From contig JAZDMK010000005.1 in NCBI GenBank assembly GCA_043800975.1, forward strand, positions 1 to 5,802: a stretch of DNA of 5,802 nucleotides, read 5' to 3'. Positions 1 through 5,802 of the stretch are shown here, in pieces. Made by a program: the position numbers and the translations under genes. Under the pieces are notes generated by a model that was not told where the DNA came from, did not search any database, and saw nothing but the letters and a program-made list of their open reading frames with translations. The stretch comes from JAZDMK01 sp043800975 (GTDB lineage Bacteria; Bacteroidota; Bacteroidia; Bacteroidales; JAHJDW01). Position 1 is the stretch's first letter; the number at the start of each line of letters is the position of its first letter.

Positions 1-43
1 TGTTTAATATTTTGGTATTGCAATAATAACATTAATCAGGATA

Positions 44-60
44 ATTTCCTATAGGGAAAT
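44..60 (-). terminator. Small hairpin downstream of the minus-strand unit, possible weak terminator
   Basis: Bases 44-49 (ATTTCC) and 55-60 (GGAAAT) form a perfect 6-bp stem around a 5-base loop, starting 28 bases past the stop of the small membrane-protein gene. On the minus strand it is not followed by a clean U-run, so intrinsic termination is only a possibility. The rest of 1-88 shows no open frame that can be supported. Confidence 0.25.
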
Positions 61-88
61 CACTTAAAGAACATATTACAGTTTTCAT

Positions 89-304
89 TTATTCCCAATA
101 GGCTTTAAGAATCATCAGGCCGAGATAAAACAATGCAGCAAGCGCCAGTGCGCCGGCAATAAACAGGGATCGGATATAGGGCGAAGGATCCGTTTCCGAC
201 CAGTGTGGTTTGCCAAGGGCTTTGTATCTTCTGGTCTGCCTTAGGTTGAACGTTATGTACAAACTTGCCGCAATTACAATGAGAATGGGAATTAAGATTT
301 CCAT
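89..304 (-). CDS. Small two-helix membrane protein, function unknown
   Basis: This encodes 71 residues. I do not recognise a family. Two hydrophobic segments are visible, at about residues 3-19 and 45-66. They are separated by a basic, polar stretch (LRQTRRYKALGKPHW, about 21-35) and a short acidic/proline-rich stretch (SETDPSPYIR). By the positive-inside rule the basic linker probably faces the cytoplasm, which would make the protein a hairpin in the inner membrane. The ATG at 304 lies 12 bases after the stop of the upstream secreted-protein gene, and AGGAA at that gene's end sits where a ribosome-binding site would be. The two are therefore probably co-transcribed. Codon-like composition and the tight spacing argue that it is real despite its size. 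Its role is unknown; assisting or anchoring the secreted partner is inference only. Confidence 0.72.
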   Translation of the reverse strand: MEILIPILIVIAASLYITFNLRQTRRYKALGKPHWSETDPSPYIRSLFIAGALALAALFYLGLMILKAYWE

Positions 305-316
305 AAAATATAGTTC

Positions 317-1084
317 CTATTCCTTACTCAGCTTCTTGAAATAATCTTCTGTGAAAGCAGGATTAATCTTATGATAAAAATCAACAGCGAGAAATAATTT
401 CACTTTTAAACCACGATACTTATCTACCGTGTTCCAGAATGTTTCATCACAACAGAAAATATTTTTGGCAAATGCATTGAAATCGTTTTCCAAAGTAGAT
501 TGAGAGTATTGATTTAAAAAACCCTGCGAGTTGTACTTATCCGTAATGCTTTCCGATGATTCTCCGTCACGTATGGCTTCTGCTCCCGTTGTGCCTGTAT
601 ATTTCCATCCATCCGGATTCATTTTCTGCCATGCTTTGGAATTGAAGAAATCGGGGTACATGTTAAATAGCACGGAGGAATATTCTGCATGAAATAGCTT
701 TTCAATAAAATCATCATCATATCCGTTAGCTACGCCTTCATTAACAACATACACCTTGTAATCCGTATTGGTTCCGCCATAGCCCACGCCAAAAAAATTA
801 AGGTCCTGTAAAACGTATATTTTCTTCAGGCTTTTTTTCAATACTTCCACAGGATATTTGGCCATAGCTTTTTTCAAAATGTCTACCGATCGTTGGCGTT
901 CGCTTTCAGCCAGCGAAACAGCATTTCCTTTGATGTTGCCGCCATACCAGTTGGAAGGAAACATGCCCGGTTCTGTTACAAAAATAATTTCAACGCCACT
1001 GCGCGCATCCACAACCCGCTCGGGCAATGCCATGACGCCGCCCGTAATAAACAGCAAAAAAGTAATCAACAACAGCCTTTTCAT
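317..1084 (-). CDS. Secreted protein resembling putative zinc-binding metallopeptidases, with degenerate active site
   Basis: This encodes 255 residues from the ATG at 1084. A TTG further out would add eight residues, but the ATG has AGGAAAG just upstream and starts a proper signal peptide (MKRLLLITFLLFITGG, likely cleaved near residue 19, after VMA). The layout recalls the Bacteroidota 'putative zinc-binding metallopeptidase' group. There is a mixed segment leading to KKIYVLQDL (88-95), then a Gly/Tyr-rich stretch with VYVVNEG (111-117), then FHAEYSSVLF (131-140) where the zinc helix should be, then YPDFFNSKAW, and later GFLNQYSQ...LENDFNAFA (189-206), which occupies the place of the third-ligand region. 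The HExxH pattern is not intact: His132 and Glu134 are one residue further apart than usual and the second His is replaced by Ser. It is therefore probably an inactive or altered relative. Two adjacent cysteines occur at 211-212. The family call is from memory of motifs and is moderate; export is better supported. It is the first gene of a unit with the small membrane protein. Confidence 0.6.
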   Translation of the reverse strand: MKRLLLITFLLFITGGVMALPERVVDARSGVEIIFVTEPGMFPSNWYGGNIKGNAVSLAESERQRSVDILKKAMAKYPVEVLKKSLKKIYVLQDLNFFGVGYGGTNTDYKVYVVNEGVANGYDDDFIEKLFHAEYSSVLFNMYPDFFNSKAWQKMNPDGWKYTGTTGAEAIRDGESSESITDKYNSQGFLNQYSQSTLENDFNAFAKNIFCCDETFWNTVDKYRGLKVKLFLAVDFYHKINPAFTEDYFKKLSKE

Positions 1085-1105
1085 TTCTTTCCTGAATTTG
1101 AGTAA

Positions 1106-1113
1106 CAAAAATA
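1106..1113 (-). promoter_or_regulatory. Candidate -7 element for the peptidase-like gene
   Basis: On the minus strand this reads TATTTTTG, an exact match to the Bacteroidota TAnnTTTG consensus, 21 bases upstream of the ATG at 1084. A TTG on the same strand at 1132-1130 lies 16 bases further upstream, close to the usual -33 spacing. A leader of about 15 bases would follow. The match is by eye and AT-rich DNA gives such hits by chance. Confidence 0.45.
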
Positions 1114-1135
1114 ATCATTTTTGACAATGCAATGT

Positions 1136-1143
1136 TATCTTTG
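1136..1143 (+). promoter_or_regulatory. Candidate -7 element for the symporter gene
   Basis: TATCTTTG matches TAnnTTTG exactly and ends 14 bases before the ATG at 1158, implying a very short leader. The nearest TTG upstream (1121-1123) is only 12 bases away, too close for a standard -33 box. CATTTTTG at 1116-1123, one mismatch from consensus, is an alternative that would give a longer leader. Confidence 0.4.
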
Positions 1144-1157
1144 ACGCAAATTAGACC

Positions 1158-2609
1158 ATGAAGCCCTATCTCATCTTATCGGTATTCCTTGCCTACACGG
1201 CTTTGCTTTTTGGTATTACCTGGCTCACTTCCCGTAAGGCAGATAACGAATCGTATTATACCGGAAACCGTTCTTCTTTATGGTATGTGGTTGCCTATGG
1301 AATGATCGGCGCTTCGCTCAGTGGTGTCACCTTTATGTCAGTTCCCGGCTGGGTTGGAAACACAGGATTTTCTTATCTGATGGTTGTTTTTGGATATTTC
1401 TTCGGATACCTTGTGATTGCTTTTGTATTGCTGCCCGTGTATTACCGCATGAAGCTGACGTCCATTTATACTTATCTCGAAAGCAGATTCGGTTTCTTTT
1501 CCTACAAATCCGGTTCGGTGTTATTCCTTGTATCACGTTGTCTGGGTGCATCTCTGCGCATGTTTCTTGTCGTTAATGTTTTGCAGATATTTGTATTTGA
1601 AAGTTTCGGAATTCCCTTTTTCGTCACCGCATGTATCTTTATTCTGCTTGTCATTTTGTACACACTGAAAGGTGGAATTAAAACCATCATCTGGACCGAT
1701 ACGCTGCAAACCACATTCATGCTGCTTGCACTTTTTATCACAATATTTCTTGTCATTGGTCAGCTAGACATGGGAGTGGGAGAGTGGTTTGATACAATCA
1801 TCAACAGCAAATACAGTTATGTTATTGTGGATGACTGGACAGCACGTAATCATTGGCTCAAACAGTTTCTGAGCGGTATGTTTATTACGATAACCATGAC
1901 GGGACTGGATCAGGAAATGATGCAGAAAAACCTCAGTTGTAAATCGCTCCGTGATGCGAAAAAAAACATGCTTGTTTTTAGTGTGATCGTTGTGGTTGTG
2001 AACTTTATTTTTCTTTTACTGGGTGCTACATTATTTCTATATGCACAATCGAAAAACATTTCTGTTCCTGCTTTGACCGACGATTTATTTCCGATGGTTT
2101 CACTACGCTTTCTTTCCCCGCTGGCCGGAATTGTTTTTCTGGTAGGTTTAATCTCTGCTGCGTATCCCAGTGCTGACGGGGCACTCACTTCACTGACTAC
2201 TTCGTTTACGATTGATATTTTTGGAATACAGAAAAAAAACTGGAGTGAAAAAAAGAAAGGAAAAGTAAGATCCATTTTTCATGTATGCTTTGCAATCCTC
2301 TTGCTGGGTCTGGTTGTCATGTTCAGCGAAATGAACGACCGAAGTGTAATTGATAAGCTATTTACGATTGCCGGATACACGTATGGTCCATTGCTGGGGC
2401 TTTATGCTTTCGGTTTATTTACAAAATTTTCAATACGTGATATCGCAGTTCCTTTTGTCGCAGTTCTTTCTCCGATTCTCTGCTGGCTGCTTTCCGAAAA
2501 CAGTGTTCAATTATTGAATGGATATAAATTTGGTTTTGAACTCTTGCTGATAAATGGTGCAATTACGTTTATTGGATTGTTGATTTTTAGTAAGAGGAAA
2601 TTGAAATAA
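1158..2609 (+). CDS. Sodium:solute symporter (SSS family), substrate unknown
   Basis: This encodes 483 residues, within the normal length of the solute:sodium symporter family (LeuT fold). Such proteins couple Na+ entry to solute uptake across the inner membrane. About 13 hydrophobic helices can be traced: near 5-23, 43-63, 71-96, 118-145, 150-170, 181-201, 236-250, 272-296, 321-338, 373-390, 398-421, 428-446 and 460-477. Family landmarks include GASLSGVTFMSVPGW (51-65) on the first core helix, LKGGIKTIIWTDTLQ (170-184), GLDQEMMQKNLSCKSLRDAKKN (249-270), and the Ser/Thr-rich YPSADGALTSLTTSF (336-350), whose hydroxyls (for example Ser345, Thr347, Thr348) fall where the Na2 site lies in characterised members. 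Residues 356-371 form a basic cytoplasmic loop. The substrate (sugar, amino acid, carboxylate or other) cannot be read from sequence. The ATG at 1158 starts directly before the first helix; no strong Shine-Dalgarno site precedes it. The Cdd1-like gene follows after 15 bases. Confidence 0.93.
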   Translation: MKPYLILSVFLAYTALLFGITWLTSRKADNESYYTGNRSSLWYVVAYGMIGASLSGVTFMSVPGWVGNTGFSYLMVVFGYFFGYLVIAFVLLPVYYRMKLTSIYTYLESRFGFFSYKSGSVLFLVSRCLGASLRMFLVVNVLQIFVFESFGIPFFVTACIFILLVILYTLKGGIKTIIWTDTLQTTFMLLALFITIFLVIGQLDMGVGEWFDTIINSKYSYVIVDDWTARNHWLKQFLSGMFITITMTGLDQEMMQKNLSCKSLRDAKKNMLVFSVIVVVVNFIFLLLGATLFLYAQSKNISVPALTDDLFPMVSLRFLSPLAGIVFLVGLISAAYPSADGALTSLTTSFTIDIFGIQKKNWSEKKKGKVRSIFHVCFAILLLGLVVMFSEMNDRSVIDKLFTIAGYTYGPLLGLYAFGLFTKFSIRDIAVPFVAVLSPILCWLLSENSVQLLNGYKFGFELLLINGAITFIGLLIFSKRKLK

Positions 2610-2624
2610 TTTATTTATAAATCT

Positions 2625-2885
2625 ATGAATCCCGAAAAAGAATTGCAAATTATCCCAGGTGTTGGGAAATCAATTGCTAAAGATTTAATAGAAATCGGAA
2701 TTCGTAGAGTTGATGATCTGAAAGGGAAATCACCTGAAAATCTTTTTGATTTGTCAAATAAAAGAACAGGGATGATCCAGGATCGTTGCTTGCTATACGT
2801 TTTTCGCTGTGCTGTTTACTTTGCTGAAACACATGCGTCAAAGCAGGATTCAGAAAAACTAAAATGGTGGAACTGGAAGGACTAA
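2625..2885 (+). CDS. Helix-hairpin-helix protein of the Cdd1 ('pathogenicity locus') family
   Basis: This encodes 86 residues. A helix-hairpin-helix motif, LQIIPGVGKSIAKDLIEIGI (7-26), carries the GVG hairpin typical of non-specific DNA-backbone binding. It is followed by VDDLKGKSPENLFD (29-42), then DRCLLYVFRCAVYFAE (53-68) with two conserved-looking cysteines (55, 62), and a C-terminal LKWWNWKD (79-86). This order and the WWNWKD ending match the small Cdd1 family, named after an ORF beside the Clostridioides difficile toxin locus. The name does not imply virulence, and no biochemical function is established to my knowledge. DNA binding is inferred from the motif. The protein is full length for the family. 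The start codon lies 15 bases after the symporter stop, so it is probably expressed from the same transcript. Its stop is 8 bp from the stop of the convergent receptor gene. Confidence 0.88.
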   Translation: MNPEKELQIIPGVGKSIAKDLIEIGIRRVDDLKGKSPENLFDLSNKRTGMIQDRCLLYVFRCAVYFAETHASKQDSEKLKWWNWKD

Positions 2886-2893
2886 AAGTAATT

Positions 2894-5260
2894 CTAAAAA
2901 TTAATTTTGTAGTACATCATAGGAAAGAAACCCAGCTGGTATACAGTAACCACTTCATTTTTACTGCGACTGTAGTTTTGCATCAAAACATTTTTATGAT
3001 TCGTAATGTTCTCAATAGAAAGTGTCATTTCCTGAGAAATCTTTTTCCCGTTAGTGCGTAACCCAATATTAAGATCGATTTTTAGATAGTCAGGAAATTG
3101 TTTAGCAAATGCTTGTGACATGTCATAGTATGTGAATCCGTTTATTTGTGACTGGGCTATGTTCACCGGTGTATAGCGCGCTCCGCCCGACCATGTTCCT
3201 TTAACATCCATAACAAGCGTGCGTTTCTTTCCCATTTTGAATTCTTTACCAAAGAGTGAATTTAAAACATAATTGTTGTTGAAAGCAGTATTGCGCTCTA
3301 TTCCGTCGCTGCCTTTGTACTTTGATTCAAAGAGTGATGCTGTAATCAGGAAATAATAATTTTTGCTAAAAAACTTTTCAAGCGTCAATTCAACACCGCG
3401 GTTAAAACCGGTACCCTTGTTCACCAGACTATCGCCTGCATCGCTGCCCCATGTGGCTCCAGAGTTCAGTGTGCTGTACGATGAAGAAATCCAGTCAACA
3501 GGAACATTGTATACATACTGATAATAGACTTCCGTTTTCAAACGCAGATTCTCAGCCAGATTCCAGTCGTATGCGGCAATAATATGCTGTGCCTTTGTAA
3601 GCCCGAGATCTGTATTGGTTTCTATGTAAGAGCCATCATCCAGACGTGTTTGAATAAAATATGCATATACTGTCTGTGTCCGGCTGTGCATTCCATAAGC
3701 AAGACTGAATCTGTGTTTGGCAGCTGCCTGCCATGATAAACCAGCGCGTGGTTCAATGGAAGTGCTGTTGTTTAAATCATACCACAATGTGTGAATGCCG
3801 GGATTGAATGTCAGTTTGGGGCTGAGGCGGATTGTGAATTGGGAATAAGCTTTCATTAATGTTGGGCCGTTGGCCAGATTGCGGTGCAAATCGCCCTGCT
3901 GTACAAATTCCCCCAATGAAGTATCATAAAATTTATCAATCACATCATAGGCTGTACGTTCACCGGTAATTCCGCTGCGAACGGAAATATTCTTACCAAT
4001 TTTAATACTATGAATAGCATAAGCTGATAAGCGATAATTAGAATATCGGTCGCGAAAATAATCATGCGGGCTGCCACCTTCATCCAGTGTATCGATTCGT
4101 GTGCGCCCTGCTTCATAGTAGCCGGCAAGAATAAACTTCAGCCATGAGCGGCTATTTAGAAAACGGGTATAGGAAACAGCCGATACAGCAAGATCAGAAC
4201 CATTGTATAAATCAGTTCCATCGTATGCATACATATCTTCTCCTTCACGTTTGCTGTCCAGCATGGCAATGTCACTGGTGCCGGCCAGCCCGAAAACGGA
4301 TAAAACGCCATTCTTCAAAGGGAAATTAATTTTGAAAGAAGCATCTTTATATCGGGGTGTTCCGGAAGTACCCAAGTTAAATCCTACATTTTGTACAAGT
4401 TCAAGTGTTGAATAGCGCGCATTAAAAAGATAAGAACTTTTGTGATTTTTGCTGAAAGGACCTTCGGCACCCAGCTCAAAGCCATTGAAACCAACCTGTC
4501 CCAGATATTCGTGTTTTTCATTGTTCCCGTTGCGCATCTTTAAGTCGAACACACCGGACAATGCATTCCCATATTCAGCTGGGAAGGCACCTGTCAGGAA
4601 ATCAGAATTACTCAGAACATTATTGTTTAGTATACTTACAGGACCACCTGAGGAGCCAAGGCTGGCAAAGTGATTTGGGTTGGGAATGTCAATGTCTTCA
4701 AAACGAAAAAGCAGACCATTCGGAGAATTACCTCGAATGATAATGTCGTTTCTTGAATCATTGGCTCCAGATACGCCAGCAAAATTAATCGCCATGCGCG
4801 CAGGATCCCCGCGGCTGCCTGCATAACGCATCGTCTCGTCAATCGTAAACATACGTGCGCTTACAGTGGTCATTTCGTTGTTGGTCTGATCCTTTTCTTT
4901 TCCGGCGGATATGGTAACCTCTTTTGTTGTAATAAACGATTCTTCCAGATCGCAATCCATCACAGTTTCTTTTCCTGAGGCGAGAATAACAGGAAGTATC
5001 AAATCGTGGTAACCTATAAATGAAATTTTTACCTGATGACGACCCACAGCAACTTTTTCAAGGCGGAAAGCACCCTCTGCATTGGTTGCGGTTCCTATCA
5101 GTTTTCCACTGTCCAGCAAAATTACACTTGCGCCAGGAAGTGTCACTTTGGAAACTTTATCGCGAACCACACCGCGAAGTGTTTGTGTATACTGAGCCTG
5201 AATTGTATTTGGTACTAGCAAAGTACCTGTAAATAATAAAAGGAATATTTGTTTTTTCAT
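2894..5260 (-). CDS. TonB-dependent outer-membrane receptor with carboxypeptidase-regulatory-like domain
   Basis: This encodes 788 residues from the ATG at 5260. That start begins a clear signal peptide (MKKQIFLLLFTGTLL, likely cleaved after QAQ at 23). A TTG twelve codons upstream lies within a candidate promoter and is not preferred. Residues 27-110 form the carboxypeptidase-regulatory-like beta-sandwich (LRGVVRD, LPGASVIL, GTATNAEGAFRL, ISFIGY). KEVTISA (113-119) may serve as the TonB box. The plug covers about 118-245, with RYAGSRGDPARM, DIIIRGNSPNGLL, DIPNPNHF and DFLTGAFPAEYGNALSGVFDL. The remainder is the 22-strand barrel, ending YYKINF with the terminal aromatic expected for outer-membrane insertion. 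Such receptors import ligands using TonB-ExbBD energy. There is no SusD-like lipoprotein next to it, so it is not an obvious polysaccharide-locus SusC; the ligand is unknown (siderophore, peptide, metal or glycan are all possible). It appears to be transcribed alone, divergent from the exported-protein gene to its right. Confidence 0.94.
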   Translation of the reverse strand: MKKQIFLLLFTGTLLVPNTIQAQYTQTLRGVVRDKVSKVTLPGASVILLDSGKLIGTATNAEGAFRLEKVAVGRHQVKISFIGYHDLILPVILASGKETVMDCDLEESFITTKEVTISAGKEKDQTNNEMTTVSARMFTIDETMRYAGSRGDPARMAINFAGVSGANDSRNDIIIRGNSPNGLLFRFEDIDIPNPNHFASLGSSGGPVSILNNNVLSNSDFLTGAFPAEYGNALSGVFDLKMRNGNNEKHEYLGQVGFNGFELGAEGPFSKNHKSSYLFNARYSTLELVQNVGFNLGTSGTPRYKDASFKINFPLKNGVLSVFGLAGTSDIAMLDSKREGEDMYAYDGTDLYNGSDLAVSAVSYTRFLNSRSWLKFILAGYYEAGRTRIDTLDEGGSPHDYFRDRYSNYRLSAYAIHSIKIGKNISVRSGITGERTAYDVIDKFYDTSLGEFVQQGDLHRNLANGPTLMKAYSQFTIRLSPKLTFNPGIHTLWYDLNNSTSIEPRAGLSWQAAAKHRFSLAYGMHSRTQTVYAYFIQTRLDDGSYIETNTDLGLTKAQHIIAAYDWNLAENLRLKTEVYYQYVYNVPVDWISSSYSTLNSGATWGSDAGDSLVNKGTGFNRGVELTLEKFFSKNYYFLITASLFESKYKGSDGIERNTAFNNNYVLNSLFGKEFKMGKKRTLVMDVKGTWSGGARYTPVNIAQSQINGFTYYDMSQAFAKQFPDYLKIDLNIGLRTNGKKISQEMTLSIENITNHKNVLMQNYSRSKNEVVTVYQLGFFPMMYYKINF

Positions 5261-5277
5261 AACACAAAAGTCTGCAG

Positions 5278-5285
5278 CAAAAGTA
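5278..5285 (-). promoter_or_regulatory. Candidate -7 element, proximal copy, receptor gene
   Basis: The minus strand reads TACTTTTG, an exact TAnnTTTG match, 17 bases upstream of the receptor ATG. It would give a leader of about 10 bases. No TTG sits at the standard -33 distance. Confidence 0.35.
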
Positions 5286-5293
5286 AATGGTTG

Positions 5294-5301
5294 CAAAAGT
5301 A
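5294..5301 (-). promoter_or_regulatory. Candidate -7 element, distal copy, receptor gene
   Basis: This is a second identical TACTTTTG, 16 bp further from the gene, giving a leader of about 26 bases. The usual -33 position shows no TTG but is occupied by the CCGAT half-sites described separately, which would fit an activator-dependent promoter. Confidence 0.4.
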
Positions 5302-5315
5302 TGTGAAATAAATTT

Positions 5316-5341
5316 CCGATAATCGGTATTTTTTCCCCGAT
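5316..5341. promoter_or_regulatory. Three alternating CCGAT half-sites, possible operator
   Basis: CCGATAATCGG (5316-5326) is a perfect palindrome of two 5-base arms around a central A. A third copy, CCGAT at 5337-5341, lies 21 bp after the first in the same orientation, about two helical turns. The cluster lies 14-40 bp upstream of the distal -7 element of the receptor gene, a typical place for an activator or repressor. The binding protein is unknown. Confidence 0.35.
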
Positions 5342-5371
5342 AAATGAATGCCTGATGCAATTTTAATAATT

Positions 5372-5388
5372 TTATTGTGTCGCAATAA
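5372..5388. repeat. Inverted repeat TTATTG/CAATAA in the divergent intergenic region
   Basis: Perfect 6-bp arms (5372-5377 and 5383-5388) flank TGTCG; a U-G wobble would extend the stem to 7 bp in plus-strand RNA. It lies 45 bases upstream of the exported-protein ATG and could be an operator or leader hairpin. The flanks are AT-rich, so chance is a real alternative. Confidence 0.25.
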
Positions 5389-5433
5389 TATTTAAAAGCA
5401 TTTATTCGTTAATTTCACAGCAATAATTTTTTT

Positions 5434-5802
5434 ATGAATTCTTTTTTCAAAACTCTTGTCTTTTTATTTTTTGTAACGACTGTTGTTGCAGGATTTGCTC
5501 TACCAAATATTTTTACAGCTTCTGTTAATGTTGATCCCAAACCAATTTCCGTCAGTCGTATGGAAAACAAAATGTCGGGTTGCCTTTGGAGTGAGTCCGA
5601 TATCATTGTTCCGGGCGGTGAAAATTTTGGACGGGATCCTTATATTATCGTTTACCCGAATGCAGACAATACCGTTTCTATAGCCTGGCTGGATCGTGAT
5701 AAAGGGCAGATTCATATTTCTCTTTTAAATGCAAAAGATAGTGTGATTGGCGAAGTGAAAAGTAAAGCACTGGCAAGAATCAACACTAACCTCGGAGGCT
5801 TT
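5434..5802 (+). CDS. Exported protein of unknown function, 3' end outside the window
   Basis: An uninterrupted frame of 123 codons from the ATG at 5434 continues past the window end, so the protein is C-terminally incomplete here. The start MNSFFKTLVFLFFVTTVVAG has a short polar/basic end followed by a hydrophobic core, consistent with a signal peptide cleaved somewhere around residues 20-30. The visible mature part alternates hydrophobic and polar residues, as in DPYIIVYPNADNTVSIAWLD (68-87) and GQIHISLLNAKDSVIGEVKS (91-110). This suggests short beta-strands of the kind seen in propeller or sandwich domains. I do not recognise a family. The single Cys50 (SGCLW) is too far in to be a lipobox. 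No clear Shine-Dalgarno site or exact TAnnTTTG lies upstream; the leader is AT-rich. It is divergent from the TonB-dependent receptor, and a functional link is possible but unproven. Confidence 0.7.
   Translation, partial: MNSFFKTLVFLFFVTTVVAGFALPNIFTASVNVDPKPISVSRMENKMSGCLWSESDIIVPGGENFGRDPYIIVYPNADNTVSIAWLDRDKGQIHISLLNAKDSVIGEVKSKALARINTNLGGF

Noticed and set aside
16..25. Palindrome TATTGCAATA near the left edge
   Set aside because: It is short and AT-rich. It resembles the 5372-5388 repeat only loosely, and one 10-bp palindrome is expected by chance.
1085..1108. TTG start extending the peptidase-like protein by eight residues
   Set aside because: The extension would overlap the candidate -7 element and put charged residues before the signal peptide. 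The ATG at 1084 has a purine-rich AGGAAAG upstream.
858..1124. Plus-strand open frames opposite the peptidase-like gene
   Set aside because: They are antisense to a gene with signal peptide and family-like motifs; the translations show no domain.
1910..2275. 121-codon minus-strand open frame inside the symporter gene
   Set aside because: It lies wholly antisense to a well-supported membrane protein gene, and its translation is low in complexity and resembles no family.
2897..2908. Perfect palindrome AAAATTAATTTT at the end of the receptor gene
   Set aside because: It is only A and T, encodes the normal KINF end of the receptor, and is too weak for a terminator stem.
4449..4842. Open frames on both strands within the plug region of the receptor gene
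   Set aside because: They are shadow frames of the receptor, whose reading frame is intact and full of family motifs.
5261..5296. TTG start extending the TonB-dependent receptor by twelve residues
   Set aside because: The ATG at 5260 begins a standard MKK signal peptide, and the extension overlaps the candidate promoter elements.

Overview
The window looks like an ordinary stretch of Bacteroidota chromosome. The evidence is the AT-rich sequence, genes that mostly lack strong Shine-Dalgarno sites, several candidate -7 elements of the Bacteroidota form TAnnTTTG, and a TonB-dependent receptor with the N-terminal carboxypeptidase-regulatory-like domain typical of that phylum. A Cytophagales-like source is a guess. 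No tRNA, rRNA, CRISPR array, insertion sequence or phage gene was seen.

Left part (1-1084, minus strand): a two-gene unit reads leftward. First comes a 255-residue secreted protein resembling the Bacteroidota 'putative zinc-binding metallopeptidase' group, but without a canonical HExxH site. Twelve bases after it comes a 71-residue protein with two predicted membrane helices. Bases 1-88 hold no supportable gene, only a small hairpin.

Middle (1085-2885, plus strand): a compact divergent promoter region of 73 bp leads to a 483-residue sodium:solute symporter. Fifteen bases after its stop lies an 86-residue helix-hairpin-helix protein of the Cdd1 ('pathogenicity locus') family. The two probably share a transcript, though no functional link is obvious.

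Right part (2894-5802): a 788-residue TonB-dependent outer-membrane receptor on the minus strand converges on the Cdd1-like gene with only 8 bp between the stops. Its upstream region (5261-5433, 173 bp) is shared with a divergent plus-strand gene for an exported protein that runs off the window end. This region holds the most interesting non-coding sequence: two identical TACTTTTG -7-like elements, three alternating CCGAT half-sites, and an inverted repeat TTATTG/CAATAA.

No clear novel system is visible. The points most worth checking are the degenerate peptidase-like protein with its small membrane partner, and the structured region upstream of the receptor.
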